Position numbers and translations under genes: made by a program | Notes under the pieces: generated by a model | What the model was told of the DNA's origin: nothing | Databases searched by the model: none | What the model saw: only the letters and a program-made list of their open reading frames with translations | In this document: positions 23,045-31,875 of the stretch, one piece after another | Layout: the number at the start of each line of letters is the position of its first letter | Position numbering within the stretch: position 1 is the first letter of the stretch | Source of the DNA: Bacteroidales bacterium UBA755 | GTDB taxonomy: Bacteria; Bacteroidota; Bacteroidia; Bacteroidales; UBA932 | Length of the DNA stretch: 34,697 bases | Reading direction: 5' to 3' | NCBI GenBank assembly: GCA_002297815.1 | Contig: DBKH01000017.1 | Location: forward strand, 1-34,697

Positions 23045-26000
23045 ATGAAAAGTAAGCTATTGACATGCTTGTTGGTGCTCTTCCTCGGAAGCTCACTGAC
23101 AGCCCTTGCGCAGACGAAGACCGTGACAGGTACCGTAAAGGACCAGTCCGGGCTTGGTGTCATAGGGGCCAGCATCCAGGAAAAGGGGACCAAGAACGGT
23201 ACCATCACTGACTTGGATGGCAATTATTCAATCACGGTCAAGGACAATGCTGTTCTTGTCTTCACTTCGATCGGCTATGCCGCTCAGGAAATCCCGGTTT
23301 CAGGTAAGACCAAGATCAATGTCGTGATGGCCGAGGACACACAGTTTCTTGATGAAGTTGTTGTCGTCGGTTATGGTACGATGAAGAAGAGCGACCTGTC
23401 GGGAGCCTCTGTCTCCATGAAGGAGTCGGATCTCAAGGGGTCAGTCATCACTAACCTTGATCAGTCACTCCAAGGTCGTGCTGCCGGTGTGTCCGCCGTG
23501 CAGACCTCCGGAGCTCCGGGCTCATCGTCATCAATCCGTGTCCGTGGACAGGCTACGGTCAATTCCGCAGCCGAACCTCTGTACGTGATTGACGGTGTGA
23601 TCGTTCAGGGTGGCGGTAATTCAGGCGGAGACTTCGGTCTCGGATCCCTTGGCAACGGTAAGATCTCCACGATCTCTCCTCTTGCTACCATCAACCCTGC
23701 CGACATCGTCAGCATGGAAATCCTCAAGGACGCCTCGGCCACCGCGATCTACGGTGCGCAGGGAGCCAACGGAGTCATTCTCATCACGACAAAGCGTGGT
23801 AAGGCCGGTGAAGCGAAATTCACCTATGATGGAATGGTCGCTGTCAACCGCCAGACCAGCAGGATCGACATGATGAACCTTCGTGAATATGCCGAATACT
23901 ACAACGACATGGTTTCCATCGGTGAGCTGACAGCGAATTCCTATTACACCGACCCATCCATTCTCGGCAAGGGAACCAACTGGCAGGACGAAATTTTCCG
24001 CACAGCGATTCAGCATCAGCACCAGATCAGCGCACAAGGCGGTTCTGACAAGGTTCAGTACTACATCTCTGGCTCTTACATGGATCAGGAGGGAACTTTG
24101 ATCGGTTCTGACTTTAACCGTTACTCCGTGCGCGCCAACATTGACGCCCAGCTCAAGTCTTGGTTCAAGCTTGGCCTGAACGCCACATTCGCCAACACCA
24201 ATGACAACATCAAACTTGCGGATGGTACCGAGGGTGTGATTTTCTATTCCCTTTCGACCCTTCCTGACATCCCTGTCTATGACATTGACGGGAACTATTC
24301 GACAACCGTGCGCGAAGGTTACACGAGCGCCAACCCTGTCGCATTGGCCATGATGGATGAGTACCTTCTCGGACGTCAGAAACTTACAGGAAACCTTTAC
24401 GCTGAGTTGACCCCGGTGAAGCATTTCGTGTTCAGGAGTGAGCTTGGTTTCGATGTCAGTGCCTCCAACGCCACGACCTACAAGCCTATGGTTGATCTTG
24501 GCGGCTGGACACGCAAGTCTAACACGATGAGTTGGCAGAAGAACAACAGCAAGTTCTGGCAGTTGAAGAACTATCTGACCTATTCAAATACATTCGGACG
24601 CCACAGCGTCACAGCCATGCTCGGCCAGGAATGCTGGGAGTCAAGCTGGAACTATCTCAGCGGCACCAACACCGGCCTGCCGTCCGATGAGATTCACAAC
24701 ATAAAACTCGCCACGGGTGATGCGACTCTCAATTCCGGTTTCGGCTCATCTGCCATGGCTTCGTTCTTTACGCGTGAGACCTACAACTACGATGACCGCT
24801 ACCTCTTCACCTACACCTACCGTTATGACGGCTCCTCCAACTTCGGCCCGGACAACCGTTGGGCGGGATTCCATTCATTCGCCGGCAGCTGGAGATTCTC
24901 CAACGAAAAATTCCTTCAAGGGATGAAGGAGGCGCTCGGAATGAGCAACGGCAAGATTCGTGTCGGTTGGGGACAGACTGGTAACGCGAACATCGGTGCC
25001 GGCGCATGGGAGTCCGGCATGAGCAAACTGCCTTCCGCCCTTGGTGACAGCCAGCGTCCTTCTATCATCCCTAACACCGGCATTCACTGGGAGAAGCAGG
25101 TTCAGACCAACATCGGTCTCGACCTTGGATTCTTTGAGGGAGCCGTCAACCTTACTGTTGACCTTTACAAAAAGAAGTCTTCCGACATGTTGATGTCCCT
25201 GACCCTTCCGGCCTATATGGGAACCCACGGCAACGCTTCCTCAGCTCTGGCTGCTCCTAAGGGAAACTACGGTACCATCGAGAACAAGGGTCTTGAGATC
25301 ACTCTCGACGCCCATCCTATCAATCACAAGGATTTCGGTTGGGACAGCAACTTCCAGATCTCATTCAACCGCAACAAGCTGGTGTCTCTTGACGGCACCG
25401 CCAACGCCCAGCTGGTAGGTTACGGCCAGTGGAGCGACATTGTCAGCGTCACCGAGGTCGGCCAGTCGCTCTACAATTTCTATGGCTACAAGGTGGCGGG
25501 TGTCTATACTTCGTTGGAGGACATCCAGAACTCTCCGAAGCCTGAGAAATACCCTACAGACGGAGTGTTCAACAGGAACACCACGGTCTGGGTCGGAGAC
25601 CTTAAGTTCGAGGACATCAACAATGACGGGGTGATCAACGAGAGTGACAAGACCAACATCGGCTCTCCTCTTCCGAAGTTCACCTTTGGCTGGACGAACA
25701 CCTTCCGTTACAAGAATGTTGACCTTAGTGTCTTCATCAACGGCTCCTACGGCAACAAGATCCTCAACTACAACATGATGGGACAGGGACATAATGGACT
25801 TGTCCACATGAACAGCGCTTGGGTTAACCAGCACACGTCCATCAAGGACCGCGCTCGGCTTACGGCCATAGATCCGCAGAAGACCTATGCGAGTGGCAAC
25901 TGGTACGAGGACATCACCAATGTGACGGTCGCAAATCCGGGTACGAAGACTCCGCGTCCTTCGATCTCCGATCCTAACGACAATGACCGCCTTAGCGACC

Positions 26001-26266
26001 GCTACATCGAGGACGGAAGCTACATCCGCCTTAAGAACATCACTTTCGGCTACACATTCCCTAAGGCAATTCTGAAGAAGGTGAAGATTGACAACGTGCG
26101 CGCCTACGTGAACATCCAGAACCTCTACACCCTGACCAAGTACACGGGCTATGACCCAGAGGTCGGAGCCAGCACCCAGGATTCCACAGGACTGACATTC
26201 GGAGTGGACAACGGACGTTATCCTTCCCCTACGACCTACTCCTTCGGACTGAACATCACATTCTAA
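23045..26266 (+). CDS. SusC-like TonB-dependent outer membrane transporter
   Basis: The 1073-residue protein imports oligosaccharides through the outer membrane together with SusD. It has a signal peptide (to ALAQ), a carboxypeptidase-regulatory-like domain at about residues 28-100 (VTGTVKDQSGLGVIGASIQE), the SusC/RagA signature with DEVVVVGYG near residue 105, a plug domain with LQGRAAGVSAVQTSG, SSIRVRGQATVNSAAEPLYV and EILKDASATAIYGAQGANGV, and a large beta barrel ending in YSFGLNITF. It heads the operon with susD starting 17 bases after its stop. The glycan cannot be read from the sequence, but the GH26, GH5 and epimerase neighbours point to beta-mannan or glucomannan. Codon use is strongly biased to C- and G-ending codons, fitting high expression. 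Confidence 0.95.
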   Translation: MKSKLLTCLLVLFLGSSLTALAQTKTVTGTVKDQSGLGVIGASIQEKGTKNGTITDLDGNYSITVKDNAVLVFTSIGYAAQEIPVSGKTKINVVMAEDTQFLDEVVVVGYGTMKKSDLSGASVSMKESDLKGSVITNLDQSLQGRAAGVSAVQTSGAPGSSSSIRVRGQATVNSAAEPLYVIDGVIVQGGGNSGGDFGLGSLGNGKISTISPLATINPADIVSMEILKDASATAIYGAQGANGVILITTKRGKAGEAKFTYDGMVAVNRQTSRIDMMNLREYAEYYNDMVSIGELTANSYYTDPSILGKGTNWQDEIFRTAIQHQHQISAQGGSDKVQYYISGSYMDQEGTLIGSDFNRYSVRANIDAQLKSWFKLGLNATFANTNDNIKLADGTEGVIFYSLSTLPDIPVYDIDGNYSTTVREGYTSANPVALAMMDEYLLGRQKLTGNLYAELTPVKHFVFRSELGFDVSASNATTYKPMVDLGGWTRKSNTMSWQKNNSKFWQLKNYLTYSNTFGRHSVTAMLGQECWESSWNYLSGTNTGLPSDEIHNIKLATGDATLNSGFGSSAMASFFTRETYNYDDRYLFTYTYRYDGSSNFGPDNRWAGFHSFAGSWRFSNEKFLQGMKEALGMSNGKIRVGWGQTGNANIGAGAWESGMSKLPSALGDSQRPSIIPNTGIHWEKQVQTNIGLDLGFFEGAVNLTVDLYKKKSSDMLMSLTLPAYMGTHGNASSALAAPKGNYGTIENKGLEITLDAHPINHKDFGWDSNFQISFNRNKLVSLDGTANAQLVGYGQWSDIVSVTEVGQSLYNFYGYKVAGVYTSLEDIQNSPKPEKYPTDGVFNRNTTVWVGDLKFEDINNDGVINESDKTNIGSPLPKFTFGWTNTFRYKNVDLSVFINGSYGNKILNYNMMGQGHNGLVHMNSAWVNQHTSIKDRARLTAIDPQKTYASGNWYEDITNVTVANPGTKTPRPSISDPNDNDRLSDRYIEDGSYIRLKNITFGYTFPKAILKKVKIDNVRAYVNIQNLYTLTKYTGYDPEVGASTQDSTGLTFGVDNGRYPSPTTYSFGLNITF

Positions 26267-26283
26267 TTATGGAGGAAAAGACA

Positions 26284-28047
26284 ATGAAAAATATAGTTAA
26301 AGCATTCGCGGTTGCCATTCTGGCACTTGGAGCGGTTTCTTGCGACGACTTCCTCAACCGCCCGTCAGAGGACAGTTACACAACCGAGCAGTACTACAAG
26401 AACGATGAGCAGTGCGAGCAGGGTGTGAACTACCTTTACAACTCTCCGTGGTACGACATCATCCGCTTCTACATCTACGGAACGGAGACAATGTGCGGCA
26501 ATGTCTATCAGGGACAAAGCGCCTACACGACCCTTACGGTGAACGGAACAGACGGAGACCTGAAGAATATGTCCTACTCGCTTTGGGCGGTTAACGCTCA
26601 TTGCAACACGGTCATCAACAACATTCTCCGTTCCGAGGGACCGTCACAGGCGAAGAAAAACCAGAGCATCGGTGAGGCTCTCTCGTGGAAGGCCATGGCT
26701 TATTTCTTCCTCGTCAGGACATTCGGAGACGTTCCGATCATCCATGACAACACCGAGTCCATCAAGGCCGGAAACTACAATGACATAGAGAAGGTCCAGA
26801 AGGCAGATGTCTATGAATATATCATCATGACCCTTGAGAAGGCGATGGAACTTCTTCCGAAGAATGCCTACAAAGGAGTCTATAACCGCATCGACTACTA
26901 TGCCGCGGAGGCTCTCCTCTCAAAGGTCTATCTGACCAAGGCTGGTGTGAGCGGTTCTCTGAATCAAGATGATCTGGCCAAGGCGCGGGATTACGCCAAG
27001 GATGTCATCGAGCATTCCGGCAGGTCTCTTACCCCGGTATATTCAGATGTGTTCCGTCTCTCACCTAAGGTCTTTCAGCAGACGGGAGAGTGCTTGTTCT
27101 CCTGGCTTTGGACAAGTACATCCGGTATTTGGACCGCTCAGAACTCAATCCAGAGCGATGTCGGCATGGGTGGTTTTGACGAGTACGGTGACTGCTGGGG
27201 TGACTGGAAAGGTCCTTCTGTGGATCTTCAGGACGCTTTCGGAGTGTCTGCTGACCAGGATCCGGAAGTCAGAAAGGCTAATGACAAAGATGACCGCCGC
27301 GCAGCCACGATGATGATGTTCGGTGACCAGTACAGCTATTTCTGGACAGACCTCGGAGGATTCGACTTCTACCGTTTCTACTACGATCCTAGCTATTCTC
27401 CGAACAGTACGAACGGCAGTTTCCAGTGTGGAAGCGGTGCTAATTACTGCAAGCATCTGTACGGGAATGGTGCTGACCATAAGGCAGCTCTCGGAGTAAG
27501 TGCCGGTAATATGATCAATCAGCTTCCTACCCACGTGCTGAGGCTCAGCGACATCTACCTTGTCTATGCGGAGGCTTGCCTGCTTACAGGTGACGCCGGT
27601 TCTGCTCTTGAGTATGTCAACCAAGTCCGCGGACGCGCCCATGCGGAGCCTCTGAAGTCCGTCACATTCGAAGACATCTGGAAGGAGCGCCGTCTTGAGC
27701 TTGCCCTTGAGGGTGACCGCTGGTACGATTTCGTCCGCCGTTCCTACTATGACGTGAACAGCTGCATCTCCGAGCTCCTTGCCCAGAGAAGGTCGGCGTG
27801 GGATGGCCTTGCCAAGGCCTACGGAAACTATGTACTTGACGCTACCGGAGAATATGTCGGGCCAGGAGCCAAAGCCTGGGACAACTCGGAGATCAAGTAC
27901 AAGGGTGACGAGGAGCTTGTCGATGTGAAGGCATCCATGTTCACCATGCCGTTCCCGTCAGAGGACGTTGTTCTCAATCCTAACATGGGATCGGATGTCG
28001 AGGGTGTCCATGTTGACGTCCGTGAGACTTATAAGTATGACTTTTAA
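26284..28047 (+). CDS. SusD/RagB-type surface glycan-binding lipoprotein
   Basis: About 587 residues with a lipoprotein signal (lipobox GAVSC, Cys20) and the SusD/RagB fold. Typical segments are CDDFLNRPSEDSYTTEQYYK, WKAMAYFFLVRTFGDVPII, YYAAEALLSKVYLTKAG and the C-terminal WKERRLELALEGDRWYDFVR. It forms the lid on the SusC barrel and captures oligosaccharides at the cell surface. The ATG at 26284 is chosen over 26269 because the intervening GGAGGAAAAG is a good ribosome-binding stretch and the signal peptide starts there. The Trp- and Tyr-rich insert around SWLWTSTSGIWTAQ may help glycan binding (inference). Confidence 0.94.
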   Translation: MKNIVKAFAVAILALGAVSCDDFLNRPSEDSYTTEQYYKNDEQCEQGVNYLYNSPWYDIIRFYIYGTETMCGNVYQGQSAYTTLTVNGTDGDLKNMSYSLWAVNAHCNTVINNILRSEGPSQAKKNQSIGEALSWKAMAYFFLVRTFGDVPIIHDNTESIKAGNYNDIEKVQKADVYEYIIMTLEKAMELLPKNAYKGVYNRIDYYAAEALLSKVYLTKAGVSGSLNQDDLAKARDYAKDVIEHSGRSLTPVYSDVFRLSPKVFQQTGECLFSWLWTSTSGIWTAQNSIQSDVGMGGFDEYGDCWGDWKGPSVDLQDAFGVSADQDPEVRKANDKDDRRAATMMMFGDQYSYFWTDLGGFDFYRFYYDPSYSPNSTNGSFQCGSGANYCKHLYGNGADHKAALGVSAGNMINQLPTHVLRLSDIYLVYAEACLLTGDAGSALEYVNQVRGRAHAEPLKSVTFEDIWKERRLELALEGDRWYDFVRRSYYDVNSCISELLAQRRSAWDGLAKAYGNYVLDATGEYVGPGAKAWDNSEIKYKGDEELVDVKASMFTMPFPSEDVVLNPNMGSDVEGVHVDVRETYKYDF

Positions 28048-28061
28048 TCAGTGAGAAACTT

Positions 28062-29327
28062 ATGAAATCAATCATAAAATATTTTGTTGCCGCTCTCTGT
28101 GTGGCCGGCCTCTTCTCCTGCGACAGGGCTGACTACCCGGATCGTTTCAGACAGGCTGACGGCAAGCCGACCGTTCATTTCGTAAGGCCTGCGGATCAGG
28201 ATGTGATCATTACATCGGCAAGCCTTGAGCAGATCATCTGCATCGTGGGCGAGAACCTCAAGAGCGTCCATGACATCTATTTCAACGACCAGCCGGCCAT
28301 TCTGAACACAAGCTACATGACCGACAATACTCTGCTTGTGGCCGTTCCTAAAAATCTGCCTGTTGTCACGACTGACAAGATGTACCTTATCACAAAGGAC
28401 AGCACAGTCGTGGACTATGACTTCAAGGTGCTGCTTCCGGTTCCTAAAGTGAACGGAATGTCTTTCGAATGGGCTAGCCCTGGCGAGACTGTCACCATCA
28501 CCGGTAACTACTTTGCAGAACCTCTAACGGTCGAGTTCCCAGGGGCTGAGGCTACCTCAATCTCCAATGTGACAATCAACTCGTTTGATGTCGTGGTTCC
28601 TGAAGGCGCGCAGCCTGGCAAGATCAAGGTGACGACCGAATCCGGAACCGCTCAGTCCATCTTCCAGTACAAAGACAGCCGTGGCATGCTGTTCAGCTTC
28701 GATGACGCCCGTGGAAACCATGGTTGGCACGCCATGACTATTCAAAGCGATGAGAACTCACTGGACGGCAACTATCTCCAACTCTACGATGCCGGTGGCC
28801 TCAAGGCCGATGGTACCGACTGGGCTGACACAGGTTACCACTTTGAGTACTGGCCGGGAAACTGGAACACTCCGGAGACTTACGATGATCCTGAAGGAAT
28901 AGACCTTAGGAAAGTTGTGGATTTCACGAACTTCGCCAACATGGCCCTCAAGTTCGAGATGCGTATTCCTGAGGATCATCCTTGGACTGGATGCCCGATG
29001 CAGATCTACTTCGCAAGCCTCAGCATGTGTACGCTAGCCACTGCGAACAACACCTACTTCCACGATGAGTCAATTTCTCTTCCACGTGTGTTGTACAAAC
29101 CTTGGAAATCGACCGGCTCATTTGACACAGGTGGAAAATGGATCACTGTGACATTCCCGTTCTCCAGCGACTTTGTTTGGTACTGGGATGGAACAAAGGC
29201 GACGGGTACGCTCTCTGCTGATTCGTTCTCAGGATTCGAGATCTTCATGGCCGCCGGAGAAGCTGAAGGAACACCTTGCGCTCCGCTGATCCAGATCGAC
29301 AACATCCGCGCTGTCCCTTACAAATAA
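28062..29327 (+). CDS. Surface glycan-binding lipoprotein with two IPT domains
   Basis: The 421-residue lipoprotein (lipobox LFSC, Cys20) has two IPT/TIG Ig-like domains. The first, about residues 38-128, contains IICIVGENLKSVHDIYFND; the second, about 130-210, contains SPGETVTITGNYFAEPLTVEF, split as SPGETVTITGNYF and AEPLTVEF. A C-terminal beta-sandwich of about 200 residues follows. It is Trp/Tyr-rich (GYHFEYWPGNWNTPETYDD, FVWYWDG) and ends in IDNIRAVPYK, like the glycan-binding domain of SGBP-B proteins of xyloglucan and other loci. It sits 14 bases after susD, the usual place for such a protein. It should hold polysaccharide at the surface for the GH5 and GH26 enzymes. Confidence 0.85.
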   Translation: MKSIIKYFVAALCVAGLFSCDRADYPDRFRQADGKPTVHFVRPADQDVIITSASLEQIICIVGENLKSVHDIYFNDQPAILNTSYMTDNTLLVAVPKNLPVVTTDKMYLITKDSTVVDYDFKVLLPVPKVNGMSFEWASPGETVTITGNYFAEPLTVEFPGAEATSISNVTINSFDVVVPEGAQPGKIKVTTESGTAQSIFQYKDSRGMLFSFDDARGNHGWHAMTIQSDENSLDGNYLQLYDAGGLKADGTDWADTGYHFEYWPGNWNTPETYDDPEGIDLRKVVDFTNFANMALKFEMRIPEDHPWTGCPMQIYFASLSMCTLATANNTYFHDESISLPRVLYKPWKSTGSFDTGGKWITVTFPFSSDFVWYWDGTKATGTLSADSFSGFEIFMAAGEAEGTPCAPLIQIDNIRAVPYK

Positions 29328-29345
29328 TGAATGGAGGAAAAGAAC

Positions 29346-31751
29346 ATGAAAAATATATTTAGATATTCAGCACTCATAGCTCTTTGTTCCGCGTTTGTCG
29401 GTCTGACAGGCTGCGGACAGGATGAACTTGAAACTGATCCGTACGGAGACGGTGTGAAGCTTGCGGCCTTCGCTCCGGAGCCAGCGATGCGTGGAGGCGA
29501 ACTCCGTATTCTTGGAAGCAACCTTCAGGACGTGTCTGAGATCCGCTTTCAGGGCGGTGTCTCGGTCACCGAGTACGAGGTTGTGGAATCAGGCAAGCAT
29601 TCTGAAATCCGTTTCACTATTCCTCTCGAAGGACCAGAGCCGGGTAAGATCACTATTGTGGACAAGGACGGCAATGAACATTTAAGCCTCTCGTCCCTTA
29701 CTTTCACCGAACCGATGAAAATTGATTCCTTCGCGCCTGCCGAGGCTCTTTCCGGGGATGAGGTCACCATCACTGGTGAATATCTCAACATCGTCAAGGA
29801 GGTCATCTTCGGAGGCGATGTGAGGGTAACTGAGTTTGTAAGCCAGTCCCGTCACGAGTTGAAGGTCAAACTTCCGGCCAGCGCGGTCAGCGGTTATGTC
29901 CAGATTGGTGACGTGAATGAGCTTGAGGATGAGCAGACAATCCCTAACATTGTCTATTCCAAAGAGGAACTGACTGTCGGAGAACCTACTGTGGTGACAG
30001 CTAAGAAGACCACCTACAAGTCTGGTGATGTCATCACTGTCACAGGTGAGCATCTTGACATGATTAAGACCATTGATCTTGCCGGAGCAAGCGGTGTTGA
30101 GTTCACTTGCAGTGAAAACGCGACAGCGCTCACATTCAATCTCCCGGCGTCAGCCACTGACGGAGAGATCACCTTGACCTCATTCGCCGGCAAGACTTTT
30201 TCCGCAGGAGAGATTGAGACCGTCACTGTAGCAGATCTTGGTATAGCCTCATTGGCGAAGGATGGCCGTTACAAGGCAGGTGGCTCAGTGGAGATCACAG
30301 GCTCTGACCTTGACCTTGTGACCAAGCTTGAGTTCAACAATGCGGAGGCTTCGTTCGCCCTCAAGGACGGAAAACTCTACGCTGACATTCCTGCTACTGC
30401 CAAGGATGGTGCTGTCACCGTGACACTTGAGTCCGGAAAGCAGGCCACAACTCCTGAGATTGAGGTTGTGAAGCCAGTGATTACCGGAGTTGACAAGACT
30501 TCAGCCGTGGCAGGAAAGGACAAAATTGAACTCAGCGGAACCGACCTTGACCTCGTCACGGATGTAAAGAACGGAGACGATGTGCAGGGATTCATAACTT
30601 GTGAATATGTCATCGACAGCCCGGAGAAGATCACTGTCACCGTGGCTCGCGAGGCCTATAACGGTCCGTTTACCGTGACCGCTGCCAATGGCTATGAGTC
30701 CGTCTCTGGCAATGTGGAGATTACTTACGATGAGGCTGTCTCCATCACCTTTACAAAGCCTTCATTCAGCGTGGGCCGTCAGGTATCGATCACAGGAACC
30801 AATCTCCAGAACATCGAGTCAGTCACCATCAAGGACAAGAAAGTCACCTCATTCGTCAGCAGGACAGATGATTCTATGTCATTCGAAATCCCTGAGGGAG
30901 TCGGCCCTGGAGTCTATCGTCTGGGAATCACCCTCGTGACCGGTGAGACATTCAACTGGCCTGTTCCGTTCGAGATCACCGCTCCTTACACTGAGACATT
31001 CATTTGGGAAGGTTCCGAGGATCTTGCCAGTTGGGGTAACTCTCCTTATCTCGGTGCGCCTAACGCTTTCCAGGAGATAGGCATTGCTGAGGGTGACGTC
31101 ATCAGAGTTTACTTTACGGCCTATAATGAAAAGTGGCAATTCAAGACCTTCGCTGGTCACTGGGGAGATCCGTTCCTGTTCGCTGAGATCGGTGGCAGTG
31201 AGATGGTCAACCAGGATAATTGCGATGCTTCCGCTGGCTACTTCGCGTTCAACGTGACAGCTGACATCCTCGCCAAGCTTATCAATCAGGACACCACATG
31301 GGGCGGAGCGTTCCAGTGTCAGGGTGAAGGTGTTGTCATCAAGGGTGTAAGCCTTGTCCATTACGGAGCGACCGAGAAGGTCATCTGGGAAGGTGAAAGG
31401 TACACTGGAGACGACTACAACAATAACCTTGAGATTGGAACCGAAGATGACTGGGTGAACGCTGGTCTGGAAGAGGACTGCGAGGTCAGAATCTATTTCT
31501 CTGCGAAGTCCGAAACAGATTGGCAGATCCAACTCTTTGACGGTCACTGGGGTGAACTTAATGATCTGAATATGCCGGGGAAGGCTAACCAGTTCAACGC
31601 AGAGAACTCTCCAGAGGCTTTCGGAAAGGGCTACATCAGTTTCAAGGCCACCAAGCCTATCTTTACCAAGTTGACGACAAAGGCTTGGTGGGGCAGTGCC
31701 CTTATCGTTCAAGGTAAAGGCGTTACAGTTAAGAAGATAGCATTCTTGTAG
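29346..31751 (+). CDS. Six-IPT lipoprotein with two C-terminal binding-like modules
   Basis: About 801 residues with lipobox GLTGC (Cys23). Six IPT/TIG repeats follow between about residues 37 and 550, marked by GSNLQDVSEIRF, GEYLNIVKEVIF, GEHLDMIKTIDL, GSDLDLVTKLEF, GTDLDLVTDVKN and GTNLQNIESVTI. After them come two related beta-sandwich modules of about 115 residues each. They share IWEG at the start, a W-aromatic F-x-GHWG motif (FAGHWG and FDGHWG) and a closing WGxAxxxQGxGVxxK pattern, and look like carbohydrate-binding modules. The array would be a long stalk that pushes the binding modules away from the membrane. The start at 29346 follows GGAGGAAAAGAA. No catalytic motif is present. Confidence 0.82.
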   Translation: MKNIFRYSALIALCSAFVGLTGCGQDELETDPYGDGVKLAAFAPEPAMRGGELRILGSNLQDVSEIRFQGGVSVTEYEVVESGKHSEIRFTIPLEGPEPGKITIVDKDGNEHLSLSSLTFTEPMKIDSFAPAEALSGDEVTITGEYLNIVKEVIFGGDVRVTEFVSQSRHELKVKLPASAVSGYVQIGDVNELEDEQTIPNIVYSKEELTVGEPTVVTAKKTTYKSGDVITVTGEHLDMIKTIDLAGASGVEFTCSENATALTFNLPASATDGEITLTSFAGKTFSAGEIETVTVADLGIASLAKDGRYKAGGSVEITGSDLDLVTKLEFNNAEASFALKDGKLYADIPATAKDGAVTVTLESGKQATTPEIEVVKPVITGVDKTSAVAGKDKIELSGTDLDLVTDVKNGDDVQGFITCEYVIDSPEKITVTVAREAYNGPFTVTAANGYESVSGNVEITYDEAVSITFTKPSFSVGRQVSITGTNLQNIESVTIKDKKVTSFVSRTDDSMSFEIPEGVGPGVYRLGITLVTGETFNWPVPFEITAPYTETFIWEGSEDLASWGNSPYLGAPNAFQEIGIAEGDVIRVYFTAYNEKWQFKTFAGHWGDPFLFAEIGGSEMVNQDNCDASAGYFAFNVTADILAKLINQDTTWGGAFQCQGEGVVIKGVSLVHYGATEKVIWEGERYTGDDYNNNLEIGTEDDWVNAGLEEDCEVRIYFSAKSETDWQIQLFDGHWGELNDLNMPGKANQFNAENSPEAFGKGYISFKATKPIFTKLTTKAWWGSALIVQGKGVTVKKIAFL

Positions 31752-31768
31752 AATCTATCATGACATTA

Positions 31769-31798
31769 TTCCGGGGGAGGGTGAAACCTCCTCCGGGA
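31769..31798 (+). terminator. Strong intra-operon hairpin before the GH5 gene
   Basis: TTCCGGGGGAGG (31769-31780) and CCTCCTCCGGGA (31787-31798) pair over 12 positions including G-T wobbles, with loop GTGAAA. No T-run follows. It may be a weak terminator, an RNase-stop or a differential-expression element between the binding proteins and the two glycanase genes. The 124-base gap holds no gene and no clear -7 box. Confidence 0.5.
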
Positions 31799-31875
31799 TC
31801 CAAAGCGGCTGACAACATTTTGAAATAGCCGCAATTCACTGGATAGGTGGTCAAAACGAACTTGAAAAATTTTAA

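Noticed and set aside
23621..24424. Long minus-strand frame inside susC
   Set aside because: It is a shadow produced by the biased codon use of susC; no start context or family feature was seen.
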